Assembly (NCBI GenBank): GCA_030602265.1
Contig: JAUWAB010000005.1
Coordinates: 1-64,000, forward strand
Direction of reading: 5' to 3'
Length of the DNA stretch: 64,000 nucleotides
Origin: Prolixibacteraceae bacterium
GTDB taxonomy: Bacteria; Bacteroidota; Bacteroidia; Bacteroidales; Prolixibacteraceae
Shown: one piece after another, positions 17,697-25,164 of the stretch
Layout of the letters: each line of letters begins with the position of its first letter
Numbering within the stretch: position 1 is the stretch's first letter
Program-made: the position numbers and the translations under genes
The notes under the pieces: generated by a model
What the model was told of the DNA's origin: nothing
Seen by the model: the letters and a program-made list of their open reading frames with translations, nothing else
Database searches by the model: none

Positions 17697-17719
17697 GCCC
17701 AAATTATTTTATCTGCTAA

Positions 17720-18271
17720 ATGAACTGGAGAAAATGGCTGCGGATCCTTCACCGCGATTTTGGTTATTTTATTGTCGGCATAACGCTGATTTATGCCATT
17801 TCCGGCATTCTTCTGAATCACCGAAATGATTTCAATCCCGATTTCAGGATCGTTACCCAGAATGTCAAAATCGACCTCCCTCCCGGACCCCCGTTTAGTG
17901 AACAGGCCCTCAAACCACTGATTGAAAACATTGGCGATTTTGTTGTATTCAAAAGGGCCTACATGACAAAACACGGGAATCTTAAGGTTTTCATCCATAA
18001 CGGGGAAATTCTTATCCATCCGGAAACCGGAGAAGGTGAACTCGAGTATTTGCAGAAACGTATTGTCTTTTTCGAAATGAACATGCTTCACCGGGTAGCT
18101 ACCCACAGGTCCTGGAAGTGGGTCAGCGATGCCCTGATGGTTATCCTGATTTTTGTGACTATTTCAGGGATTTTTATCCTGAAAGGCAGAAACGGTTTCA
18201 TGAGAAGGGGAGTCTGGTTTATTGTAGCCGGAGTGGTCATCCCTCTTGTGTATATGATATTTCTGATTTAA
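17720..18271 (+). CDS. PepSY-associated transmembrane protein
   Basis: A 183-residue membrane protein. It opens with WRKWLRILHRDFGYFIVGITLIYAISGILLNH, the first PepSY-TM helix with its conserved HRDxG and the NH after the helix. A periplasmic PepSY-like domain spans about 45-115 and includes FIHNGEILIHPETGEGELEY. A second helix follows LHRVATHRSWKWVSDALMV, and a third ends the protein (IVAGVVIPLVYMIFLI). Short proteins of this kind resemble pieces of the larger PepSY ferric-chelate reductase-like proteins; two His in HRD and LHR might bind haem. It precedes an OB-fold lipoprotein gene by 27 bases, and the two probably form one unit. Exact role unknown. Confidence 0.8.
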   Translation: MNWRKWLRILHRDFGYFIVGITLIYAISGILLNHRNDFNPDFRIVTQNVKIDLPPGPPFSEQALKPLIENIGDFVVFKRAYMTKHGNLKVFIHNGEILIHPETGEGELEYLQKRIVFFEMNMLHRVATHRSWKWVSDALMVILIFVTISGIFILKGRNGFMRRGVWFIVAGVVIPLVYMIFLI

Positions 18272-18298
18272 ATTAGTATCAAAATAAAAAAACCAAAG

Positions 18299-18817
18299 AT
18301 GAGAAAGTATTTTGTAATAATCGTATTAAGTATGATGGTGTTCGCCTGCGGAAACAGGCAGAACCAATCTGCATCCACAGAAAATGCTGTGGTGGTCTTG
18401 ACCGTCGATGACCTAATGGCTGTAGCCGCAGAACATGTCGACCAGGAAGTGGTAATCTCAGGCCTCATAACACATGTTTGCAAACACGGCGGACAACGTT
18501 GTTTTGTGATGGGCACTACCGATGAAGTTACCATCAGGGTAGAAGCAGGGGATGAGATTGAATCCTTTAAACAGGAGCATGTCGGCGATGTATTACAGAT
18601 TACCGGAATTTTGAGGCTTGTTCCTGTCGGAGGCGGTGACGCTTGTGAAGAAGACGATGCTGCTGCAGCCGGCGAAGTGGCAGAGGTTGCTGAAAAGGCT
18701 GATTCCACTGAGGTAAGCGACGAGGAGTATGTCCCGGTTTATTACATCGACGGATTGAAATTTGTCGTAGTCACCGAAGGCGAGGAAAAAACTGAGGAAA
18801 ATTCAGGAGAAGTTTAA
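18299..18817 (+). CDS. OB-fold lipoprotein with HVC-x5-RC motif
   Basis: A 172-residue lipoprotein. The lipobox VFAC places the acylated Cys at residue 17. Residues 35-110 read as an OB-fold of the tRNA-anti/YgiW type: VDDLMAVAAEHVDQEVVISGLITHVCKHGGQRCFVMG... VGDVLQITGILRL. The two Cys with a His between them (HVCKHGGQRC) could bind a metal. The C-terminal 60 residues are acidic (Glu/Ala/Asp-rich), then end in a YYIDGLKFVVV strand. It lies 27 bases after the PepSY gene. I recognise the fold but no named function. Confidence 0.7.
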   Translation: MRKYFVIIVLSMMVFACGNRQNQSASTENAVVVLTVDDLMAVAAEHVDQEVVISGLITHVCKHGGQRCFVMGTTDEVTIRVEAGDEIESFKQEHVGDVLQITGILRLVPVGGGDACEEDDAAAAGEVAEVAEKADSTEVSDEEYVPVYYIDGLKFVVVTEGEEKTEENSGEV

Positions 18818-18841
18818 TACTCTGAATGGAATGCCTGAAGC

Positions 18842-18884
18842 AAAAATGAGGCTGTCCCAAATTCTGGACAGCCTCATTTTTTTC
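18842..18884 (+). terminator. Strong terminator between convergent genes
   Basis: A 16-base perfect stem (18842-18857 with 18866-18881, arms AAAAATGAGGCTGTCC and its complement), an eight-base loop and T-runs on both sides, so it can end both the OB-fold lipoprotein and the convergent msrB transcript. Confidence 0.9.
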
Positions 18885-18916
18885 CGTTTATTCACCGTAG
18901 ATCTCCTGCAATGTAC

Positions 18917-19360
18917 CTATTTTTTCTTTTTCTCCTCCGGAATAAAAATCAATGAAACGGAGTTTACACAATGCCGCGTATTTTTTCTGGTAAAACCTTC
19001 TCCTAAAAACACATGCCCTAAATGTCCCTTACAATTGCTGCAGACAATCTCAGTTCTTCTGCCATCGGCATCCGGTAACCGCAGGACTGCCCCCTTGATC
19101 TCATCATCAAAGCTGGGCCAGCCACAGTGGGCATCAAACTTGTCGGACGACCGGTAAAGGTGGGCTCCGCATTGTTTGCAGGCATAGGTACCCTTCTCCT
19201 GATGCCGGTAATACTCTCCGGTAAAAGGCCTTTCAGTACCTTTCCTGAGAATGACATATTCTTCAAATTCTGTCAGTTTTCTGTACTGACTTTCAGGTTG
19301 TTGTGCAGAAAGACTCATGGCAGCAATCGTTATGATTAATATTGTGATCGATGTTTTCAT
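18917..19360 (-). CDS. msrB: Exported peptide-methionine (R)-S-oxide reductase MsrB
   Basis: A 147-residue MsrB with an added N-terminal Sec signal ([20 protein letters not shown]), so it should act in the periplasm or beyond. The zinc site is complete (CKQC and CSNC). The RPFTGEY, HCGWPSF, and LGHVFLGEG motifs are present, and the catalytic Cys131 is in RHCVNSVSL. There is no fused MsrA domain. The enzyme repairs methionine-R-sulfoxide in proteins exposed to oxidants. It is encoded alone, with a shared terminator 3' of the gene and no obvious regulator nearby. Confidence 0.94.
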   Translation of the reverse strand: MKTSITILIITIAAMSLSAQQPESQYRKLTEFEEYVILRKGTERPFTGEYYRHQEKGTYACKQCGAHLYRSSDKFDAHCGWPSFDDEIKGAVLRLPDADGRRTEIVCSNCKGHLGHVFLGEGFTRKNTRHCVNSVSLIFIPEEKKKK

Positions 19361-19498
19361 GACTAATGGACAAATTTTGGCTTTAAAATGTTCACCAAAC
19401 AGTCTCGGGATGAATAAAAAATATGGGAGATTTGTCCAAACCGGCAGTTTATTTGCCCGGAACTGTGTAAATTGCAGTCATGCTTAAAAATTAAACCA

Positions 19499-20419
19499 AT
19501 GAAACGCCGACGATTTATTCAACTTACAGCAGCATCTGCCTCAGCACTGGTAGTCAACCCTTCCTATTCAGGCTCCAATCATGCAGATTTTCCGGGGCTA
19601 AGACTGGGAGGTCCTCTGTTTGCCCCGTTTAAGGATCCGGAGACCTGGATTTCTGCCTTGAAAAATGAGGGATATACGGCGGCCTATTGCCCCTTAAATC
19701 CGGGAGCTTCACCCGAGCTGATCAGGGAATACAAAACCATAGCTGCTGCCAGTAATATGCTGATTGCTGAAGTAGGGGCATGGAGCAACCCGATTAGTCC
19801 GGATGTAAACACCGCCAAAGCCGCCCTTGAGAAATGTATTGCCTCACTTCAATTAGCTGATGAGATAGGGGCCTGCTGTTGCGTGAATATCAGCGGATCG
19901 CGTAACATAAACCATTGGGCCGGACCGCATCCCGATAACCTGACCGGATCTACGTTCGACCTGATCGTTGAAACCACCCGGAAAATTATCGACGCGGTGA
20001 AACCTTCAAATACCTGGTACACTTTGGAGGCCATGCCATGGAGTTATCCCGATTCCACCGATTCCTACCTTAAACTGATCAAGGCCATCAACCGTGACCG
20101 GTTTGCAGTTCATCTCGATCCGGTGAATTTCGTGACAAGCCCCCAGGTTTTGTACAACAACCGTGAGATGATCAAAGATGCGTTCAAACGTCTCGGACCC
20201 TGGATAAAGAGCTGCCATGCCAAGGATGTGACCATACTTGAAAATACCGATCTGCCTCACCTGAACGAGATCCGGCCCGGGCTGGGATTACTGGACTACC
20301 GGACTTATCTGGCGGAATTATCGAAGCTCCCCGGTGTGCCTTTGATGCTCGAACACCTGAAAACCGCAGAGGAATACGCTGCTGCGGCCGGATATATCCG
20401 GAAAATGGCAGGCAGATAA
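19499..20419 (+). CDS. Exported sugar-phosphate isomerase/epimerase-like TIM barrel protein
   Basis: A 306-residue protein. The start at 19499 (MKRRRFIQLTAASASALVV) is chosen over the ATG at 19472, as it gives a twin-arginine-like signal. The body is an AP-endonuclease-2/xylose-isomerase-like barrel: EVGAWSNPISPD, YTLEAMPWSYPDST, FAVHLDPVNFVTSP, SCHAKDVTI and LMLEHLKT carry the usual metal-binding Glu, Asp and His positions. The reaction is unknown; relatives include sugar isomerases and epimerases and 3-keto-glycoside processing enzymes. It stands 58 bases before a GH2 gene and probably shares its transcript, suggesting action on the released sugar. Confidence 0.82.
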   Translation: MKRRRFIQLTAASASALVVNPSYSGSNHADFPGLRLGGPLFAPFKDPETWISALKNEGYTAAYCPLNPGASPELIREYKTIAAASNMLIAEVGAWSNPISPDVNTAKAALEKCIASLQLADEIGACCCVNISGSRNINHWAGPHPDNLTGSTFDLIVETTRKIIDAVKPSNTWYTLEAMPWSYPDSTDSYLKLIKAINRDRFAVHLDPVNFVTSPQVLYNNREMIKDAFKRLGPWIKSCHAKDVTILENTDLPHLNEIRPGLGLLDYRTYLAELSKLPGVPLMLEHLKTAEEYAAAAGYIRKMAGR

Positions 20420-20477
20420 CCGGGCAGACCGGAGATTTGCTTTTTAAAATTCAAACCTGAAATAAATCAATCCTGAT

Positions 20478-22883
20478 ATGAAGATTATTGTAACCATTTT
20501 AACACTGTTGACTGCCTTCACCGTGTACGCCCAAAAAGAACAAAGGGAAATCCTTTTTAATAATGACTGGAAATTCTTCAGGGGAGGATGCCAGTCGGCT
20601 GAGAATCCAGGTTTCGATGATTCCGGATGGCGTAATTTGGATCTGCCGCATGACTGGAGCATAGAAGACCTGCCAGGAAAGGATTCGCCTTTTGACAAGA
20701 ATGCCATCAGCCAGGTAAGCGGAGGATATACCACCGGGGGTACCGGCTGGTATCGCAAAACTTTTATGCTTCCGGAGGAATATACCGACAAGACATTAAT
20801 CATTCAGTTCGACGGCGTTTATATGAATGCGCATGTTTGGGTTAACGGCCGTATGGTAGGCAGGCATCCATACGGGTACACTACTTTCTGGTTTGATATT
20901 ACCCGATATATAAAACCCGGTGAGAAAAACGTCATTGCGGTTAAAGTAATGAACGAAGGGGAAAACAGTCGATGGTACTCAGGATCGGGTATTTACAGGC
21001 ATGTCTGGCTAAAGGTATTAAATAGTGTACATATCAGTCAGTGGGGTACCTGGGTTACCACTCCGGAAGTGAATGAACATTCGGCAAAGGTTGAGGTAAG
21101 GACCGAAGTTAAAAACAGTTCAGGAGAAGAACGGATAGTATCGTTGCGAACCAGTATTGCCGGACCAGGTGGATCTTCCGGAAATGAGGCAGAAGCGGTC
21201 TTAAAAATACCTGCCGGGGCAGTTCAGGAGTTTGTCCAGGTGTTTGAAATTCAGAAGCCCATGCTGTGGTCGACCAGCAATCCGGCTATGTACAGGGCGG
21301 TTCAGGAAGTGATGGTAGGCCAGCAGACGGTTGACCGCACAGAAACTTCCTTCGGAATAAGAAGCATTTCATTTGATGTATCACAGGGTTTTATGCTCAA
21401 CGGGCAGCCCGTCTTGCTCAAGGGCGGGTGTGTCCATCACGATAATGGTCCGCTGGGCGCGAAAGCATTTGACCGTGCAGAAGAGAGAAGGGTGGAGCTG
21501 TTGAAGGCAAGCGGGTTCAATGCAATAAGATGTGCCCATAACCCGCCGTCAAGGGCATTTCTGGATGCCTGCGACCGGTTGGGCATGCTGGTGATCGATG
21601 AGGCTTTCGATATGTGGGAAGTGGCTAAAAATCCGTTCGATTACCATCTCTATTTTAAGGAATGGTGGAAAAAGGACATTGAAAATATGATTTTGCGTGA
21701 CAGAAACCACCCTTCCATAATTATGTGGAGTACTGGAAATGAAATTCCGGAGCGGGGAGATCCCAAAGGAGTGGAAACTTCCAGGATGTTGGCTGAATTT
21801 ATCAGAAAAATGGATCCCACAAGGCCGGTAACCTCCGCTGTAAACGGACTGAATCCGGGCAAAGACCCGTTTTTTGCCACGCTGGATATTGCCGGATATA
21901 ACTACGCTTCAGGTGGAGACCACTGGAACAAATCCTTGTATCAGGAGGACCACAAACGTGTACCGGAAAGAATAATTTACGAAGCTGAATCGTATCCGCT
22001 GGAAGCATTTCATGCCTGGATGGGTGTACTGGATAATAGCTTCGTGATCGGCGATTTTGTATGGACTGCTTTTGACTATTTAGGTGAGGCAAGCATAGGG
22101 TGGCGTGGATATTGGCATGATAACCGGTTCTTTCCCTGGAATATAGCCTGGTGCGGAGATATGGACCTATGCGGATGGAAACGTCCGCAATCCTATTTCA
22201 GGGATGCCCTTTGGAAAGAAAACCAGATATCCGTGTTTGTAAAACCACCTGTTCCATCCTTTCCTGAAAATCCGGACAGGCAGTCATGGTCGAAATGGCA
22301 CTGGCACGATGTGCTTGCTGACTGGAACTGGTCGGGACATGAAGGAAATCCCATGGAGGTAAGTGTCTATTCGTCATGTGGGGAGGTAGAATTATTTCTG
22401 AACGGGAAATCTCTGGGAAGAAAGAAAAACGGCCGTTCAAATGAATTCACCACACATTGGCAGGTGCCCTACCAGGCAGGCGAATTAAAAGCGGCAGGAT
22501 ATTCAGGCAAGATAAAAGTATCCGAAACCCTTTTAAGGACAGCTGGTGAAACGGCTAAAATAAAAGCCCTTGCAGACCGCAAGGATCTTGTATCAGGAGG
22601 CCAGGACCTCAGCTATGTTACAGTTGAGCTTACCGACAAAAACGGCAATCTGAATCCAAAGGCAGAAAACCTGCTGAAATTTTCCCTGGATGGACCAGGC
22701 GAAATTATTGCCGTTGCCAATGCTAATCCGGTAAGCCTGGAGAGCTATCAGCGTTCTGAGCGTAAGGCATGGAAAGGTAAATGCCTGGTGATTGTGAGGT
22801 CCGGTAAAGAACAGGGCAGTGCAGTGCTAAGGATTGAATCCGAAGGTTTACCAACGGAAGCGGTAACCATAAGCAGCAAATAA
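20478..22883 (+). CDS. Glycoside hydrolase family 2 (beta-galactosidase-like)
   Basis: An 801-residue exported enzyme with a Sec signal (MKIIVTILTLLTAFTVYA). In order: the GH2 sugar-binding jelly roll (about 25-190, with GGTGWYRKTF and VWVNGRMVGRHPYGYTTFWFDIT), the Ig-like domain (about 195-300), and the TIM barrel (about 305-590). The acid/base Glu lies in MWSTGNEIPER. The nucleophile Glu is in IIYEAES, followed by GDFVWTAFDYLGEASIGW. C-terminal DUF4982 and Ig-like domains (about 620-800) complete a common Bacteroidota architecture. Substrate may be a beta-galactoside, beta-glucuronide or beta-mannoside; the sequence does not settle it. It follows an isomerase-like gene and precedes a small membrane protein. 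Confidence 0.92.
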   Translation: MKIIVTILTLLTAFTVYAQKEQREILFNNDWKFFRGGCQSAENPGFDDSGWRNLDLPHDWSIEDLPGKDSPFDKNAISQVSGGYTTGGTGWYRKTFMLPEEYTDKTLIIQFDGVYMNAHVWVNGRMVGRHPYGYTTFWFDITRYIKPGEKNVIAVKVMNEGENSRWYSGSGIYRHVWLKVLNSVHISQWGTWVTTPEVNEHSAKVEVRTEVKNSSGEERIVSLRTSIAGPGGSSGNEAEAVLKIPAGAVQEFVQVFEIQKPMLWSTSNPAMYRAVQEVMVGQQTVDRTETSFGIRSISFDVSQGFMLNGQPVLLKGGCVHHDNGPLGAKAFDRAEERRVELLKASGFNAIRCAHNPPSRAFLDACDRLGMLVIDEAFDMWEVAKNPFDYHLYFKEWWKKDIENMILRDRNHPSIIMWSTGNEIPERGDPKGVETSRMLAEFIRKMDPTRPVTSAVNGLNPGKDPFFATLDIAGYNYASGGDHWNKSLYQEDHKRVPERIIYEAESYPLEAFHAWMGVLDNSFVIGDFVWTAFDYLGEASIGWRGYWHDNRFFPWNIAWCGDMDLCGWKRPQSYFRDALWKENQISVFVKPPVPSFPENPDRQSWSKWHWHDVLADWNWSGHEGNPMEVSVYSSCGEVELFLNGKSLGRKKNGRSNEFTTHWQVPYQAGELKAAGYSGKIKVSETLLRTAGETAKIKALADRKDLVSGGQDLSYVTVELTDKNGNLNPKAENLLKFSLDGPGEIIAVANANPVSLESYQRSERKAWKGKCLVIVRSGKEQGSAVLRIESEGLPTEAVTISSK

Positions 22884-23010
22884 GCTGAATGCTTTTATGG
22901 CCAGCCAGCATTAAAAGCACATATAAATATCAGCAAAAAGGATTTTGATGAAATATTTGATGTCAGATTTCTGTTTTGGCATAAAACGAAACAAATTGTC
23001 GTATTTACTG

Positions 23011-23018
23011 TATATTTG
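23011..23018 (+). promoter_or_regulatory. -7 box (TATATTTG) ahead of a small membrane protein
   Basis: A perfect TAnnTTTG box 29-38 bases before the two possible ATGs at 23047 and 23056. No clear -33 partner was found. Confidence 0.45.
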
Positions 23019-23046
23019 ATGATATTTTGAAATCTAACCAATAAAT

Positions 23047-23466
23047 ATGTTGTATATGAATAAGAAATTTATCTTGTCTGGTTTTGTAACCGGAATTGTG
23101 GCATTTTTTTTAGGTTGGTTGATCTGGGGGATAATCCTGATGGATTTTTCTACGGCAAATACGACCGAATATCCCGGTTTGGTAAAAGATAATATGAGTT
23201 TTCCGGCAATCTTGCTGAATAATCTGCTTTGGGGTTTTACCATTACCTGGATCTATGGAAGTTTCAGAGGCGATAAGAGTGTAAAGGGCGGTGCTATTAC
23301 CGGCATGATACTGGGTTTATTGGTTTCCGCAGGCCTAAATTTATCCTATTTTGCATTCTGGAATATCTATACGCCGTTATTTCAAATTGTGGATGTTGTT
23401 GCCAACGGCATTTTTTCCGGAGTACTGGGCGGAGTTGCCGGTTATTTTCTCAGGACAAAAAGTTAG
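23047..23466 (+). CDS. Small four-helix membrane protein, function unknown
   Basis: A 139-residue integral membrane protein; the ATG at 23056 (MNKKFILSGFVTG) may be the true start. Four hydrophobic helices are visible: FILSGFVTGIVAFFLGWLI, AILLNNLLWGFTITWIYGSF, ITGMILGLLVSAGLNLSYFAFW, and FSGVLGGVAGYFL. Short polar loops join them, and a Gly-rich pattern resembles DUF1761-like proteins, but I cannot name the family with confidence. It has its own -7 box and lies between the GH2 gene and the second isomerase-like gene. Confidence 0.7.
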   Translation: MLYMNKKFILSGFVTGIVAFFLGWLIWGIILMDFSTANTTEYPGLVKDNMSFPAILLNNLLWGFTITWIYGSFRGDKSVKGGAITGMILGLLVSAGLNLSYFAFWNIYTPLFQIVDVVANGIFSGVLGGVAGYFLRTKS

Positions 23467-23500
23467 CTGTATAAAGTACAAGTACCATAATATTAATTTA

Positions 23501-23508
23501 TAAATTTG
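23501..23508 (+). promoter_or_regulatory. -7 box (TAAATTTG) ahead of the second TIM-barrel gene
   Basis: A perfect TAnnTTTG box 26 bases before the ATG at 23534. No TTTG is found at the -33 position. Confidence 0.45.
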
Positions 23509-23533
23509 TGAGATATCCAAAAATCTGAAAAAA

Positions 23534-24403
23534 ATGACTAACAGACGAGAATTTTTACGTAATACCGCCTTGCTGGTTGCCGGCGGTATGCTGGTCAGAC
23601 CTGCCATCTCAACAGCAAGTCTTCCTGCCAAGGGTAAGAAAGCCATAGGTTTGCAGCTCTATTCACTGAGGGATGCCATGAGGGTTGATGCCAAAGCCAC
23701 TCTGAAGGAAGTTGCCGGAATGGGCTATAAAACGCTCGAAACAGCCAGTTATGGTGATGGGCTAATTTACGGGATGGCCCCGGCTGAGTTTAAAAAGTAT
23801 GTGAAAGATTTGGGGATGAAGGTTACCGGAGCCCATTTGGGCGGTCCCCAGTATACAAAGGACAAACATGCTGAAGCGATGGAGTGGTGGAAAAAGGCCA
23901 TTGCCGATCATAAAACTGCAGGCGTTACCTGGATGATTAAACCCAGTATGCCCATCCCTAAAACGCTGGCGGAACTGAAAGTGTGGTGTGATTATTACAA
24001 TGCCGTGGGTGCCGAGGTGAAAAAAGCCGGTATGCGCTTCGGGTTCCATAACCATGCCCGGGAATTTGAAAAGATTGAAGGTGAAATCATGTTCGATTAT
24101 ATGGTGAAAAATACCGATCCCAAACTGGTTATGTTTGAACTGGATGTATACTGGGTAATGAAGGGCGGTTATAATGCCGTGGATTATATGAGAAAATATC
24201 CCGACCGGATTCCTGTATTGCATATCAAGGATGAGAAAGAGATTGGCGCCAGTGGTACCATCGATTTCAGGCCAATTTTTGAAACTGCTTATGCCAACAA
24301 GGTGAAAGAGTTTTATGTAGAAGTTGAACGTTATGATTTCGAACCCATCGAAAGTGTGCGCAAGAGCTATGATTACCTTGCCGCTGCACCCTATGTGAAA
24401 TAA
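23534..24403 (+). CDS. Exported xylose-isomerase-like TIM barrel protein
   Basis: A 289-residue protein with a twin-arginine-like signal (TNRREFLRNTALLVAGGMLV). The barrel contains IGLQLYSLRDAM, TGAHLGGPQYT, FGFHNHAREFEKI, VMFELDVYWVMKGG, VLHIKDEKEIGASGTIDF and EFYVEVERYDF, the metal-site and catalytic positions of the sugar-phosphate isomerase/epimerase superfamily. Exported members of this type are common in Bacteroidota and Planctomycetota polysaccharide loci; the reaction is not known. It is only distantly similar to the protein at 19499-20419, which sits on the other side of the GH2 gene. Confidence 0.87.
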   Translation: MTNRREFLRNTALLVAGGMLVRPAISTASLPAKGKKAIGLQLYSLRDAMRVDAKATLKEVAGMGYKTLETASYGDGLIYGMAPAEFKKYVKDLGMKVTGAHLGGPQYTKDKHAEAMEWWKKAIADHKTAGVTWMIKPSMPIPKTLAELKVWCDYYNAVGAEVKKAGMRFGFHNHAREFEKIEGEIMFDYMVKNTDPKLVMFELDVYWVMKGGYNAVDYMRKYPDRIPVLHIKDEKEIGASGTIDFRPIFETAYANKVKEFYVEVERYDFEPIESVRKSYDYLAAAPYVK

Positions 24404-24413
24404 TATGAATTGA

Positions 24414-24447
24414 ACAAAGCTGTCCTGTATACGGGACAGCTTTGTTC
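24414..24447 (+). terminator. Terminator after the second TIM-barrel gene
   Basis: An 11- to 13-base stem, ACAAAGCTGTCC paired with GGACAGCTTTGT, with an eight-base loop. The T-run is weak (TTCCCTG), so the hairpin may only slow transcription. Confidence 0.6.
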
Positions 24448-24703
24448 CCTGTATCCCCTGATCTGCTGCAAAATCCCCCGGACCAAAACCATCCTGCATC
24501 CACTGAATATACACCTCTATGCATTTTTGCGCTGTTTGTTAACCTTAAATTAAGAAAATTTTCTTTATTAGTAATAAGCAAGTTACGAAGAATATTGCGT
24601 AAACCGCTCTGTAAAAGAGTTTCAAATACTACCAATCCGGGAATTAATTCAATTAATAAAGTATTTTTGCTGTAATTAATTTTACAAACAAAATAGATTG
24701 ACC
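24448..24703. other. Non-coding gap before the biotin carrier gene
   Basis: This gap has no convincing open frame. A TATTTTTG box at 24662-24669, 35 bases before the ATG at 24704, is a candidate -7 element, but it lacks a TTTG at the expected distance. Nothing else is recognised. Confidence 0.4.
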
Positions 24704-25078
24704 ATGAAGAAGTATTTGATTACAGTAAACCAGACACAGTATGAAGTTGAAGTGGTAGAATTGAGAGGTGGTGCCGCCAATAACGCAAAACCGGTGAACA
24801 ACGTTCAGAAAGCTGCAGCACCTGTCAGCGCCCCAGCCAGGAAAGAAGCGCCTGTAAGCCTGAACGGTAAGAAAGTGACCGCCCCGATGCCCGGCAACGT
24901 GATCAAACTGTTTGTATCACCCGGTGATAAGGTAACTGCCGGACAGAAACTTCTCGTTTTCGAAGCCATGAAAATGGAAAATGACCTGAATGCACCGGCC
25001 GACGGCGTAGTTTCAGAAGTTAAGGTATCTGAAGGTTCCGTTATCGCAGTAGATGAATTGCTGGTCGTCATTGAGTAG
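24704..25078 (+). CDS. Biotin carboxyl carrier protein
   Basis: A 124-residue protein. The ATG at 24704 is chosen; the TTG two codons earlier adds nothing. Residues 1-25 form a small N-terminal strand pair (KKYLITVNQTQYEVEVVEL), residues 26-54 are an Ala/Pro-rich flexible linker, and residues 55-124 are a biotinyl domain. The biotin-accepting Lys90 is in FEAMKMEND. This layout is that of the gamma/carrier subunits of decarboxylating sodium pumps or acyl-CoA carboxylases. The carboxyltransferase gene follows 86 bases later; this carrier would shuttle carboxybiotin for it. No biotin carboxylase is in the window. Confidence 0.93.
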   Translation: MKKYLITVNQTQYEVEVVELRGGAANNAKPVNNVQKAAAPVSAPARKEAPVSLNGKKVTAPMPGNVIKLFVSPGDKVTAGQKLLVFEAMKMENDLNAPADGVVSEVKVSEGSVIAVDELLVVIE

Positions 25079-25164
25079 TCATTTCACTATTTGGTAAGTT
25101 TATTCCGGTTTAATACGGAATGGCTTTATAAGGCTTTTTAGTTAAACATATTCAGAGAACAATT

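Noticed and set aside
23762-24514. 250-codon open frame on the minus strand
   Set aside because: It lies antisense to the clearly conserved TIM-barrel gene at 23534-24403 and its protein shows no family motif.
25102-25121. ATTCCG/CGGAAT hairpin between the biotin carrier and carboxyltransferase genes as a terminator
   Set aside because: Six-base stem, and the T-run is interrupted; the two genes are functionally paired and likely cotranscribed.
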